A stretch of 64,000 nt of DNA, from contig NC_015172.1 of assembly GCF_000190635.1 (NCBI RefSeq), forward strand, positions 992,001 to 1,056,000. The letters are read 5' to 3'. The notes under the pieces are model-generated. The model was not told where the DNA came from and did not search any database. It saw only the letters and a list, made by a program, of their open reading frames with translations. The position numbers and the translations under genes were made by a program. How positions within the stretch are numbered: position 1 is the first letter of the stretch; the number at the start of each line of letters is the position of its first letter. Of the stretch, positions 8,037 through 16,001 are shown one piece after another. Source of the DNA: Syntrophobotulus glycolicus DSM 8271. Its GTDB lineage: Bacteria > Bacillota > Desulfitobacteriia > Desulfitobacteriales > Syntrophobotulaceae.

Positions 8037-8829
8037 TAATCAGGCAGCAATGATCAAAAGACAAATGATTAATCTGACCCAGAGTATCGGTCTTGGCGGA
8101 GGTGTTATTCTGGTGCTTCTGATCACGTGGGAAGTTTCCAGTGCTTTGAACCTGGTTAATCCGATGTTCGCAAGCTCTCCGGCAAGAATATTTACCGCTT
8201 TAATAAAGCTTTTTAAAAACGGTGAAATTATTCCGCATATCGTTGAAAGCAGTAAGGTCTTCGCGATCGGATATCTGATGGCAGCGGTGACAGGTATTCC
8301 CGCCGGGATTGCGCTGGGCTGGTTTAAGAAAGCCGGACTTGCGTTTGGTCCGATGATTGCAGCGTTTTACACAACTCCGCGAATCGCGCTTATGCCTCTT
8401 TTCATTATCTGGTTTGGTTTGGGAGTCGGCTCCAAACTGGCTCTTGTTTTTCTGAGCGCAGTTTTTCCTCTGATTGTGAACATGCAAACAGCGGTATCCA
8501 ATTTAGATAAGGATTTCACGACAGTTGCCAAAGCATACGGAGCGAATCAGCGTCAGATTTTCTTTACAATTGCGCTGCCGGAGTCAGTTCCTTTTCTGAT
8601 CACAGGGCTGAGGCTGGCAACAGGCCGTGCGCTCTTGGGTGTGGTCGGGGCGGAAGTATTTGGCGGCGCTGAAGGTCTGGGGTATTTGATTCAATATGCC
8701 GGAGCGACATTTCAGGTGGATAAGGTATTTGTATGCGTGGTTATCATTGCCGCAGCCGGAATCATTATGGATCGATCACTTCTCGCCTTAAATAAACGGT
8801 TTAGTTTATGGAGAGGTAATGATCATTAA
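8026..8829 (+). CDS. ABC importer permease, SsuC/TauC/NrtB type
   Basis: A 267-residue inner-membrane permease with about six helices (first near residues 20-38). The cytoplasmic EAA loop that contacts the ATPase is seen as VAKAYGANQRQIFFTIALPES, matching the BPD_transp_1 family pattern for SsuC/TauC. It overlaps the ATPase gene by 11 bases. The binding protein of the set is not next to it but five genes along, at 12285, with three enzyme genes lodged between, which ties transport and enzyme together. Substrate not known. Confidence 0.9.
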   Translation: MKSNNQAAMIKRQMINLTQSIGLGGGVILVLLITWEVSSALNLVNPMFASSPARIFTALIKLFKNGEIIPHIVESSKVFAIGYLMAAVTGIPAGIALGWFKKAGLAFGPMIAAFYTTPRIALMPLFIIWFGLGVGSKLALVFLSAVFPLIVNMQTAVSNLDKDFTTVAKAYGANQRQIFFTIALPESVPFLITGLRLATGRALLGVVGAEVFGGAEGLGYLIQYAGATFQVDKVFVCVVIIAAAGIIMDRSLLALNKRFSLWRGNDH

Positions 8830-8887
8830 AATCATTCCGGGCGGATTTGGTTGAAAGATAAACAACGAAGAGAAAAGGAGATTGATT

Positions 8888-9688
8888 ATGATGTCAAGTG
8901 TGACAGCATTTGCAGGGGTGGATGTAGGCTCATTGGGAACAAAAGCAGTGATTCTTGTTGATGGTGAAATAGCGGGATCTACGATCATAAGAACCGGGAT
9001 AAACACGGAAGAAAACGGCAATAAGGGCCTTGACGAGGCACTCGCCAAGGCGGGGTTAAAAAGAGAAGATCTGAAATACGTGGTAGCTACAGGATATGGC
9101 AGAATTTCCGCACCATATGCCAATAAGACGGTAACCGAGATTACTTGTCATGCGAAGGGAGCTCATTACATTCATCCTCAGACGAAAACTATTATTGACA
9201 TGGGTGGACAGGATTGCAAGGCAATCAGGCTGGATGAAGACGGAAATGTTGTTGATTTTGCCATGAATGACAAATGCGCGGCCGGGACCGGCAGGTTTTT
9301 GGAAATTATGGCTAATGTTTTCAAAGTTCCTTTAGAAGAACTTGGTCCGCTGTCACTCAATGCAACAACCGTGTTGCCGGTAAGCAGCACTTGTACGGTT
9401 TTTGCCGAATCGGAAACGGTTTCGCTTCTGGCCAGAGGAGAAAAACCTGAAAACATTATAGTCGGTATTCATCACGCGATTGCCAATCGGGTCGGGGGAA
9501 TGTTCTCGAGAGTCGGGATTCAGAACGACGTGTTTTTCTCCGGCGGTGTGGCGAAAAATATTGGGATGAAGAAAGCGCTGGAGGAGGCGCTGAACGTGCA
9601 GATTGTAGAACCAGGCCAAGATCCGCAGCTGGCCGGCGCGATCGGGGCGGCTGTAATTGCTGAAAATTTATGGAAAAGGGGCAAATAG
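8888..9688 (+). CDS. 2-hydroxyacyl-CoA dehydratase-type activator ATPase (HgdC/BcrA-BadF family)
   Basis: A 266-residue ASKHA-fold ATPase of the BadF/BadG/BcrA/HgdC family. Such proteins are homodimers holding one [4Fe-4S] cluster and use ATP to inject a single electron into a partner enzyme. Seen here: phosphate-1 motif GVDVGSLGTKAV, IIDMGGQDCKAI, cluster-ligand Cys130 in NDKCAAGTGRFLE and Cys169 in PVSSTCTVFAESE, and the adenosine motif FSGGVAKN. Start ATG 8888 follows AAAGGAG by 7 bases (ATG 8891 is also possible). Only one activator gene is present, as in HgdC-type or YjiL-type systems and unlike benzoyl-CoA reductases, which have two. It should be oxygen-sensitive and cytosolic. Confidence 0.9.
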   Translation: MMSSVTAFAGVDVGSLGTKAVILVDGEIAGSTIIRTGINTEENGNKGLDEALAKAGLKREDLKYVVATGYGRISAPYANKTVTEITCHAKGAHYIHPQTKTIIDMGGQDCKAIRLDEDGNVVDFAMNDKCAAGTGRFLEIMANVFKVPLEELGPLSLNATTVLPVSSTCTVFAESETVSLLARGEKPENIIVGIHHAIANRVGGMFSRVGIQNDVFFSGGVAKNIGMKKALEEALNVQIVEPGQDPQLAGAIGAAVIAENLWKRGK

Positions 9689-9689
9689 T

Positions 9690-10862
9690 ATGACGTTAAA
9701 GTCAATCGAAATAATCAGAAAACGTCTGCAAGAAAGACCGGGCGAAATTGAACAGGCCAGAGAGAAAGGGCAAAAGGTGGTAGGATGGCAAGGATACAAC
9801 CTGCCGGAAGAACTCATTTATGCCTTGGGTCTTCTCCCGATAAGAATTGGCGCCGGCGGAGACGACAGGCTGGTTGAAATCGGAGCCAGGTACATTTCCA
9901 CCAAGAATTGTGTTTTTGTCCGTGAGACGGTGGGTCTTTTCGCAGAAAATAAGGACCCATATGTAAAAAATACCGATTTTCTGGCCTTTGACGCAACTTG
10001 CCTGCAAACATACAGAACGGCGGAAATCCTTCAATATTATTTTCAGAAAACGGTCGCGATACTGGGCGTGCCCAGAAACTTCTATTGGCCGGAAGCAAAG
10101 GTTTATTTTACCAAAGAAGTAGAGCATTTCGTGAAAAGATTGGAAGAGCTTTCCGGCAACCGGCTTGATGAGAAAAAACTTCAGGAAACGGTTGTCTTAT
10201 TTAACAAAATCAGAGAAGCAATTCTTAAAATCTATAACAACCAGGCAACCGAAGAAAGATTGATATCCTGGGAAGAAACCTATGATATGATCCAGGCGGG
10301 ATATTTCCTCGACAAAAAAGAATATCTTCTTCTTCTGGAACAGGTTCTGCGGGAGCTGGAAGAAGCAAAAGGGAAAGCGATCATTGCGGAAACGGATGAC
10401 CGGGCGAGAATTTTTGTATCAGGCAGTGTCATTCCGCCTGGAGATAAGAAGCTGATTAATATCATCAACGAAGTCGGAGGCAGAATTGTCGGTGAAGATC
10501 TCTGGTCGGGAATCATTCCCTATTTGGATGTTCATATTGAGGAGGATTCGATCCAGGGGATTGCTATCGCTTATATCAACCGGACACCGCACGGGGCCTT
10601 ACCGTATCTGGAGCTGGACACAGATAAAAGAATTAAAAGACTGAAGGAATTAATTGAAACGTACAAGGCTCAAGGTGTAATCTACCATACACTGCGCTAT
10701 TGCGACCCGTACACGTTTAAGGCCAAGGAAACAAAAGACGTGCTGGCGGCGGATCATATTCCTCTATTGGAGATTCACACCGAATACGCCGGATCAGATT
10801 ATGAAGCCATTAGAACAAGGGTTGAAGCCTTTGTGGAAATGATCAAAAATAAAAATTTATAG
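9690..10862 (+). CDS. 2-hydroxyacyl-CoA dehydratase family subunit (HgdB/COG1775-like), small
   Basis: A 390-residue member of the HgdB/BcrB/BcrC/FldC family. These subunits bind a [4Fe-4S] or double-cubane cluster through Cys residues and carry out difficult reductions or dehydrations after one-electron activation. The three Cys expected for cluster binding are visible: Cys74 (TKNCVFVRETVG), Cys104 (DATCLQTYRTAE) and Cys338 (LRYCDPYTFKAKE). The start ATG 9690 sits one base after the activator stop, with GGAAAAGGGG upstream. No CoA-transferase or acyl-CoA dehydrogenase gene is nearby, so the substrate may not be a CoA thioester; double-cubane proteins of the YjiM type are the alternative. Reaction not known. 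Confidence 0.85.
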   Translation: MTLKSIEIIRKRLQERPGEIEQAREKGQKVVGWQGYNLPEELIYALGLLPIRIGAGGDDRLVEIGARYISTKNCVFVRETVGLFAENKDPYVKNTDFLAFDATCLQTYRTAEILQYYFQKTVAILGVPRNFYWPEAKVYFTKEVEHFVKRLEELSGNRLDEKKLQETVVLFNKIREAILKIYNNQATEERLISWEETYDMIQAGYFLDKKEYLLLLEQVLRELEEAKGKAIIAETDDRARIFVSGSVIPPGDKKLINIINEVGGRIVGEDLWSGIIPYLDVHIEEDSIQGIAIAYINRTPHGALPYLELDTDKRIKRLKELIETYKAQGVIYHTLRYCDPYTFKAKETKDVLAADHIPLLEIHTEYAGSDYEAIRTRVEAFVEMIKNKNL

Positions 10863-10871
10863 GAGGCTTGT

Positions 10872-12263
10872 ATGAGTGATTTGAATAATCTATTTAAGTT
10901 TCCGGAGGAGCTAAAGGAAGACTTTTTGAAAACGGCAGATATTATTTACAGGGATGGTTCCAGAACAGCTCCGGAAGAAATCTGGCATTACTTAACGGAG
11001 ATAGGACCGGTCAAATATCCAAATCTTTATGACAACAGCCCTGAGTATGGGAGGAGATTCTCCGGTGACAATCTTCCGTACTCGCTGAAACACAATTATT
11101 TGCTGATGACCATGAATGACAGGATGACGAAAGCCAAGGAACAAGATGTTCCGGTGGTCTTTGTGCAGGGGGGACAAAGCGTCGATCCATACTATGCCGC
11201 GGGCGCAATTGCCCTGAGACCGGCCAGTACAGGAATATGGGCGCGAAGAAAAGAAGAAGGTCTTGATTTGAATCAAGATGCGGTCAGAAGTGCGGATGAC
11301 AAAGAAAAGGCTTATCGGGCAATTAGCTTTGAAGCCTGCAATACGGCTGGATATGAGCATATTCAGGAAGGTAATCTTCCGGTAGATCTGATAGCCCCAT
11401 ACTCCTGCCTGCGTTGCTCGGATGTTTCTTACGGGCTGGAAGCGCACAGGCACGGAAACAAAAAAAATGTGAAGCTCTTTCTGGCGGATTACCCACTGGA
11501 CCATCAAAAAGACAAGGAATGGGCAATTGAATATTTTGCGGCAAATATCAAAAGGCTGATTGAAACGATCGACGACCTCACCGGAAAAACAACAACAACC
11601 GAGGACCTGAGAAAAGAAATCAAGCTTCATAATGAAGGAAGAAAATTAGCCATTGAAATTGCGGAACTTTGGTGGAGCGCCCAAATACCGCCAACCAACG
11701 GGAAAGATAGAAGAGACCTTTTTCAGCTTGGGGGGATGGAACTGCATGGCGACCCTGAAGCGAGCCTGGGGCTTTTGCACGAGGCGAAGGCCAATATACA
11801 ATACAGGGTTGAGAATAAAATCAAAGGGGACGGTGTTGCCGATAATCCGGCCAGAATCTTTGTATGCGGATCCTGTGTCTTTCCGAATGAATATCAAACA
11901 GAAGCAGCCGGAGGAATTATCGTAGGAAATGACAACCATTGGAGTGATATTACGACTCTGGTCGAGGAAGAGGGAGATCCGTTCTATAATCTTTCTAAAG
12001 CAATCCTTTCTTATCCTTACGAGCAACCAATTAAAGAACGCGCCCAGTGGACAATAGAACAAATCAAAAAATCCAGGGCCGATGGCGTCGTATTTTTATA
12101 CAATTGGGGCTGCAACACCCAATCAGCTGTTGCCAGAGCACTGGTGGATGAAATAAAAAGCAATACAGGCCTGCCGACGTTAATTGTTGAACATGAGTTC
12201 GGAACAAAACAATCGGAGCAACTGCAAAATCGGATCAATGCATTTGTTGAAATGCTGGGATAA
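10872..12263 (+). CDS. 2-hydroxyacyl-CoA dehydratase family subunit (HgdB-like), large
   Basis: A 463-residue second HgdB-like subunit, longer than the usual 370-420. Candidate cluster ligands are Cys156 (FEACNTAG), Cys179 and Cys182 (YSCLRCSD), a later CGSC pair (IFVCGSCVFPNEYQ) and Cys in NWGCNTQS, so it carries more Cys than a standard subunit. The family feature ADYPLD appears near residue 205. The ribosome site AGGAGG precedes ATG 10872, 9 bases after the first subunit. The two subunits probably form an alpha-beta dimer re-charged by the activator. The extra Cys and length may mean a second or larger cluster; that is inference. Confidence 0.8.
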   Translation: MSDLNNLFKFPEELKEDFLKTADIIYRDGSRTAPEEIWHYLTEIGPVKYPNLYDNSPEYGRRFSGDNLPYSLKHNYLLMTMNDRMTKAKEQDVPVVFVQGGQSVDPYYAAGAIALRPASTGIWARRKEEGLDLNQDAVRSADDKEKAYRAISFEACNTAGYEHIQEGNLPVDLIAPYSCLRCSDVSYGLEAHRHGNKKNVKLFLADYPLDHQKDKEWAIEYFAANIKRLIETIDDLTGKTTTTEDLRKEIKLHNEGRKLAIEIAELWWSAQIPPTNGKDRRDLFQLGGMELHGDPEASLGLLHEAKANIQYRVENKIKGDGVADNPARIFVCGSCVFPNEYQTEAAGGIIVGNDNHWSDITTLVEEEGDPFYNLSKAILSYPYEQPIKERAQWTIEQIKKSRADGVVFLYNWGCNTQSAVARALVDEIKSNTGLPTLIVEHEFGTKQSEQLQNRINAFVEMLG

Positions 12264-12284
12264 AAATAATTTAAGGAGATGTTT

Positions 12285-13295
12285 ATGCTAATGAAGAAAA
12301 ATTTGTTGAATGGCACAGCCTTTTTCTTGGTCATTGCTTTATTTGTATTGACCATAACCGGTTGCGGCGGCAACGCGAAACAAGCGGTTTCCGGAAGTAA
12401 AGAGCCGGTAAAAATAAGGCTGGCAAACCTGGCCGTGGGGTTAAGCTCTGCCTATCTGGATTTGGGGGTTGAAAAAGGGATCTTTAAAAAGTATGGGATC
12501 GACCTCCAAATCGTTAATTTTCCAAAGGGAGGGGCGGAAGCCACTGCGGGGGTTGCCAGCGGACAGGTTGATATGGGTAATTACGGGACCCCGATATTGA
12601 CCGGAATATCCAAAGGACTGCCAATCAAAATTGTTGCTTCCCCGCCGGTGAAAGGGAATCCTTTTGTACTGGTTGGAACAAATGATACGAAAACGGTTGC
12701 TGACCTAAAGGGGAAAAGTGTGGCAACCGGCGCTCTTGGCGGGGGCAATCACCAATCCTTTCTGAAAGTTCTTGAGGGAAGCGGAGTGAAGGACAGTGAG
12801 GTTAAGGTTGTCGCTACCGGGGGAACCGACGCTTTCATGATCCTGAAGTCCGGGAAAGTTGCTGCGGTCATGACGAACGAACCAAGTGTATCCCAGATCG
12901 AAGCGGACGGATCGGGTCATGTCTTGGCAAAAGCCGAAGACTTTTACGGCAAATATCAACATAGCTTTATTTTTGCGACCGATGATTTTATTCAAAACCA
13001 TCCGGAAAGCATAACGGATTTCTTAAAAGCGAGCAGAGAGTCTTATGAGTATTGCAAAAACAATTTTGAAGAGCTTGTGGCCAAGGGAAAAACCCTTGTA
13101 GGGCTGGATGAAAGCATTGTCAGAGAATATTATAAAAATGATATTGCAAAATGGGATCTTAGTTTCCAGGTTGATGCCGAAGGAACAGAGAACGCAGTCA
13201 AGATTTTAAAAGGCTTAAAAGAAATTGATGAGAGCGCTGTTTTTGACAAAGATAAATGGATCAATCTCAATTTTCTAAATGACACAGGCAAGTAA
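12285..13295 (+). CDS. substrate-binding lipoprotein, SsuA/TauA/NMT1-like
   Basis: A 336-residue lipoprotein: signal sequence of about 25 residues with lipobox TITGC, then an NMT1/SsuA-type periplasmic-binding fold (RLANLAVGLSSAYLDLGVEK, KGIFKKYGIDLQIVNF, GQVDMGNYG). ATG 12285 is preferred because AAGGAG ends 6 bases before it; an ATG at 12279 overlaps the ribosome site. It would be anchored outside the membrane and deliver substrate to the importer at 7170-8829. Its position after the enzyme genes suggests that its ligand is the substrate, precursor or cofactor of the iron-sulfur enzyme. The pocket cannot be typed by eye. Confidence 0.9.
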   Translation: MLMKKNLLNGTAFFLVIALFVLTITGCGGNAKQAVSGSKEPVKIRLANLAVGLSSAYLDLGVEKGIFKKYGIDLQIVNFPKGGAEATAGVASGQVDMGNYGTPILTGISKGLPIKIVASPPVKGNPFVLVGTNDTKTVADLKGKSVATGALGGGNHQSFLKVLEGSGVKDSEVKVVATGGTDAFMILKSGKVAAVMTNEPSVSQIEADGSGHVLAKAEDFYGKYQHSFIFATDDFIQNHPESITDFLKASRESYEYCKNNFEELVAKGKTLVGLDESIVREYYKNDIAKWDLSFQVDAEGTENAVKILKGLKEIDESAVFDKDKWINLNFLNDTGK

Positions 13296-13328
13296 TCTTT
13301 AGATTATTTTGGCAACTCATTCACCGTG

Positions 13329-13388
13329 CTGCAAGCTTCAGAGATTTAAGTACATATCTTTCGTTGTTTGCAGCCGGTTTCTTTTTGT
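13329..13388 (+). terminator. weak hairpin with T-run after binding-protein gene
   Basis: GCTGCAA and TTGCAGC flank a long loop and are followed by CGGTTTCTTTTT. The loop is much longer than usual, so this may be a partial terminator or chance. Confidence 0.3.
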
Positions 13389-13435
13389 ATCACGAAGAAG
13401 GAAGATTTGAAGGATTAAGCATTTAAGCAGAGGAA

Positions 13436-14668
13436 ATGGGCGGATTACTTATGGATCATTTATGCGGTAAGGTTCTTATCAATAGGTTTCCGGCTCTTCG
13501 TCATAAGAACTTTAGAATATTTTTAATCGGCCAAAGTATTTCTCTGATCGGAACCTGGATGCAAAGGGCGGCACAGCAGTGGGTAATCTATGAACTGACA
13601 AAATCGGCATTCATCGTAGGTTTGGTTGGTGTTTTTCAATTTACGCCGTTACTGCTGTTCTCACTTTTTGCAGGGGTGTTCGCCGACAGATTTCCCAAAA
13701 AAAGGGTTCTTTTATTGACCCAAACCATTCAAATGCTGCAAGCGTTTACCCTTGCCGTGCTTTTTTGGACAGGAAGGATTCAGTACTGGCATATCCTAAT
13801 ATTGGCGGGGGTTTTGGGATTAGCGCATACCTTTGATATGCCGACACGGCAATCATTTTTCATCGAACTGGTCGGAAAAGAAGCCCTGGGTTGTGCGATC
13901 GGAATGAATTCATCTATTGTGAATATTGCCAGAATCATTGGACCGGCTTTGGGGGGGCTTCTATTAATGTATTTTGGCGGTACGTTCTGCTTCTTTTTCA
14001 ATGCCTTTAGCTTTATTGCAGTGCTGATTAGTCTGATGAAGATTCAATCATATCATGTGAATATCAGGAAAAAAGGAAAAAACGTTTTTCACGAAATCAA
14101 AGACGGTTTAAAATACATTTACGCAAAAGAAATTTTATTCCAGGCGATATTATCCATGTTGATTGTCGGAACCATTGCGATGAACAGCGATGTAATTATT
14201 CCGGTTTTTGCAAAAGAGGTGTTAAAACAACAGGCCGGCGGCTATAGTTTATTATTGTCGTCAATGGGGGTAGGTTCCCTGATTGGATCATTAATTTTTG
14301 CCGGAAGAAGCAAGATCACGTTTGAAAAGCAAAATCTTATGAAGACTTCGCTTTTGTTGAGTGTATTCTTAGTCTTTACAGGTTTATTGCAGAATTACTA
14401 TTTGGTTATTTTCAGTTTAGCCGGAGTCGGTTTGTTCAGCATGATATTTATGGCAACCGTCAATTCCACCATTCAGTTGAATTCCTCCGACGAGTACAGG
14501 GGACGGGCGATGGGTGTTTATTCTATGGTATTTACGGGAACAACCCCTATCGGGAATTTATTCTCCGGAATAGTAACACAAAAATTTGGAGCAAATGCAA
14601 GCTTTATTACCTGTGGAGGATTATGCACATTATTGGTATTGCTTCTTTATCTGGTTAAGAAACAATAG
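13436..14668 (+). CDS. MFS transporter (MFS_3/enterobactin-exporter-like)
   Basis: A 410-residue major facilitator of about 12 helices. It opens LRHKNFRIFLIGQSISLIGTWMQ, the usual start of the MFS_3 family (export of siderophores, macrolides and other metabolites), and has the loop-2/3 motif GVFADRFPKKRVL. The start is uncertain: ATG 13436 has AGAGG almost touching it, and ATG 13451 has GGGCGG 7 bases upstream. It lies 140 bases after the binding protein with a weak hairpin between, so it may be the last gene of the operon or separate. If linked, it could export the product of the enzyme; no direct evidence. Confidence 0.85.
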   Translation: MGGLLMDHLCGKVLINRFPALRHKNFRIFLIGQSISLIGTWMQRAAQQWVIYELTKSAFIVGLVGVFQFTPLLLFSLFAGVFADRFPKKRVLLLTQTIQMLQAFTLAVLFWTGRIQYWHILILAGVLGLAHTFDMPTRQSFFIELVGKEALGCAIGMNSSIVNIARIIGPALGGLLLMYFGGTFCFFFNAFSFIAVLISLMKIQSYHVNIRKKGKNVFHEIKDGLKYIYAKEILFQAILSMLIVGTIAMNSDVIIPVFAKEVLKQQAGGYSLLLSSMGVGSLIGSLIFAGRSKITFEKQNLMKTSLLLSVFLVFTGLLQNYYLVIFSLAGVGLFSMIFMATVNSTIQLNSSDEYRGRAMGVYSMVFTGTTPIGNLFSGIVTQKFGANASFITCGGLCTLLVLLLYLVKKQ

Positions 14669-14996
14669 GCTGTCAGCAGGCACCCGGCATCTTTTGGTAT
14701 TTTCAAGGCAGGTGAAGCAGTACATTGTTTGGGGTAAACCCACTAATCCGGCTTGAAAGAAGTGTGGAAGGGATGTCCGGAAAGCTTTTTCTTTTTGGAG
14801 ATCCTTCTGTTGCGTTCCCCGCTGCTGGTGCGGGATCGAATGCGGGCGATGCGGGCGCTCCAGTGAAGTTTCAGGCGGGGAAGGGGAATGTGAAAGGCTT
14901 AAGTTTGCCGCCGTAATGCTGTCGGATATCCCAGTTAGGCTGTTGGCGGCCCGGATAGATGTTCTTGGAAGCACAATGACTGTTGAATGGCCGGGG
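14669..14996. other. intergenic stretch without a supported gene
   Basis: Open frames exist on both strands but have no ribosome site and low-complexity composition. It separates the convergent MFS and peptidase C26 genes. I see no strong terminator. Confidence 0.4.
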
Positions 14997-15710
14997 TTAT
15001 CCCTGATCAGGCTGACAGGCATCTACAAATGCAGAGAAGAGCTGTTTGCTGCTTTCGTCAGGCAGAGAGTATTCCGGGTGCCATTGTACGGCCCATACAA
15101 ACTTTTTTGCCGGCAAACAGACAGCTTCGGCCAGCCCGTCGGGAGCTGCTGCCATGACAGTAAGCTGTGGGGATATGGTATGGATTGCCTGGTGGTGGTA
15201 ACTGTTGACATGAATCGCGTCTTTCCTGAGCAAATCATGCAGCGGGCTGTCTTTGGCGATCTCAAGGCGGTGGGCGGGGGTGTCATAAGGGGGAAGTTGT
15301 TTATGTTGGATAGTTGACGGAAATTGGGTGTTCAGGTCTTGATAAAGGCTTCCGCCCAACAGAACGTTCAACATCTGAATCCCTCTGCAAATACCGAAAA
15401 CGGGTTTATCCAGATCAATAAGCCTTGTAAGCAATTGACTTTCCATGGAATCGCGTATTTCGACAACAAAGCCGCACTGGTCTGATTTAGCCTGATGATA
15501 AAGTGCCGGAGAAACATCATGTCCTCCGGTAAACAGGAATCCATCATACGCCGCGGCCAGTTGCCGGATGATCTGATCATCGTCTGTCAAGGGCAGAATG
15601 ACCGGGCAGCCCCCGGCAGCGATAATACCGTCTAAATATCCCGGCAGCATCCAAATGCTGTTTTTATCTTCATCCCAAAGCGGGATAACTCCTATTGTAC
15701 TTTTATGCAT
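14997..15710 (-). CDS. gamma-glutamyl-gamma-aminobutyrate hydrolase family protein (peptidase C26)
   Basis: A 237-residue class I glutamine-amidotransferase-like hydrolase of the PuuD/peptidase C26 family, which cleaves gamma-glutamyl amides such as those of putrescine catabolism. The catalytic triad is visible: nucleophile Cys in FGICRGIQMLN, and His and Glu in VQWHPEYS. The FTGGHDVSP motif and the length are standard. The ribosome site AGAGGGATG lies just upstream of ATG 15710. No polyamine pathway genes adjoin it, so the exact substrate is open. An inverted repeat with a U-run reading into the gene lies 28 bases upstream and could be an attenuator. Confidence 0.9.
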   Translation of the reverse strand: MHKSTIGVIPLWDEDKNSIWMLPGYLDGIIAAGGCPVILPLTDDDQIIRQLAAAYDGFLFTGGHDVSPALYHQAKSDQCGFVVEIRDSMESQLLTRLIDLDKPVFGICRGIQMLNVLLGGSLYQDLNTQFPSTIQHKQLPPYDTPAHRLEIAKDSPLHDLLRKDAIHVNSYHHQAIHTISPQLTVMAAAPDGLAEAVCLPAKKFVWAVQWHPEYSLPDESSKQLFSAFVDACQPDQG

Positions 15711-15734
15711 TCACTTCATCCCTCTGGTTTGAAT

Positions 15735-15765
15735 AAAAAGGCGCTCCGGTATGAGCCAGAGCGCC
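15735..15765 (-). terminator. terminator-like hairpin upstream of peptidase C26 gene
   Basis: GGCGCTCxGG pairs with CCxGAGCGCC and, on the minus strand, is followed by TTTTTATTC, the arrangement of a rho-independent terminator. It points into the leader of the peptidase gene, 28 bases before its start, and no minus-strand gene lies immediately upstream. It is either an attenuator or the terminator of a lost gene. Confidence 0.55.
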
Positions 15766-15934
15766 TTTGCTAAAATCAGCATAGCACTGTTTTACAGATA
15801 AATCAAGGGATGGAATTTTCCCGGGGAATACCGATGATGATTTACGAATTCGGTCCGGCCCCTGCTGCTTTTGTTTCCTGTATAATGTAAAATCATGTGT
15901 TTTTGCCTTGATTGTGGATGCTCAAAATGGGTAC

Positions 15935-15984
15935 AATATATAATAATGTGATGATTAGCACTAAAATATATATAATTATGTGAT
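15935..15984 (+). promoter_or_regulatory. AT-rich direct repeat and promoter region of the DUF4143 ATPase gene
   Basis: Two near-identical AT-rich blocks (15935-15952 and 15965-15984), each reading AATATATA...ATGTGAT, lie directly before the ribosome site of the gene at 16002. They contain TATAAT-like hexamers and could hold the promoter and a paired regulator site. Confidence 0.35.
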
Positions 15985-16001
15985 TTGGAGGTGGTGTCTG
16001 C

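Noticed and set aside
14630-15022. 130-codon minus-strand open frame overlapping the MFS and peptidase ends
   Set aside because: Low-complexity Ser/Pro/Arg composition, no ribosome site, and it overlaps two well-supported genes.
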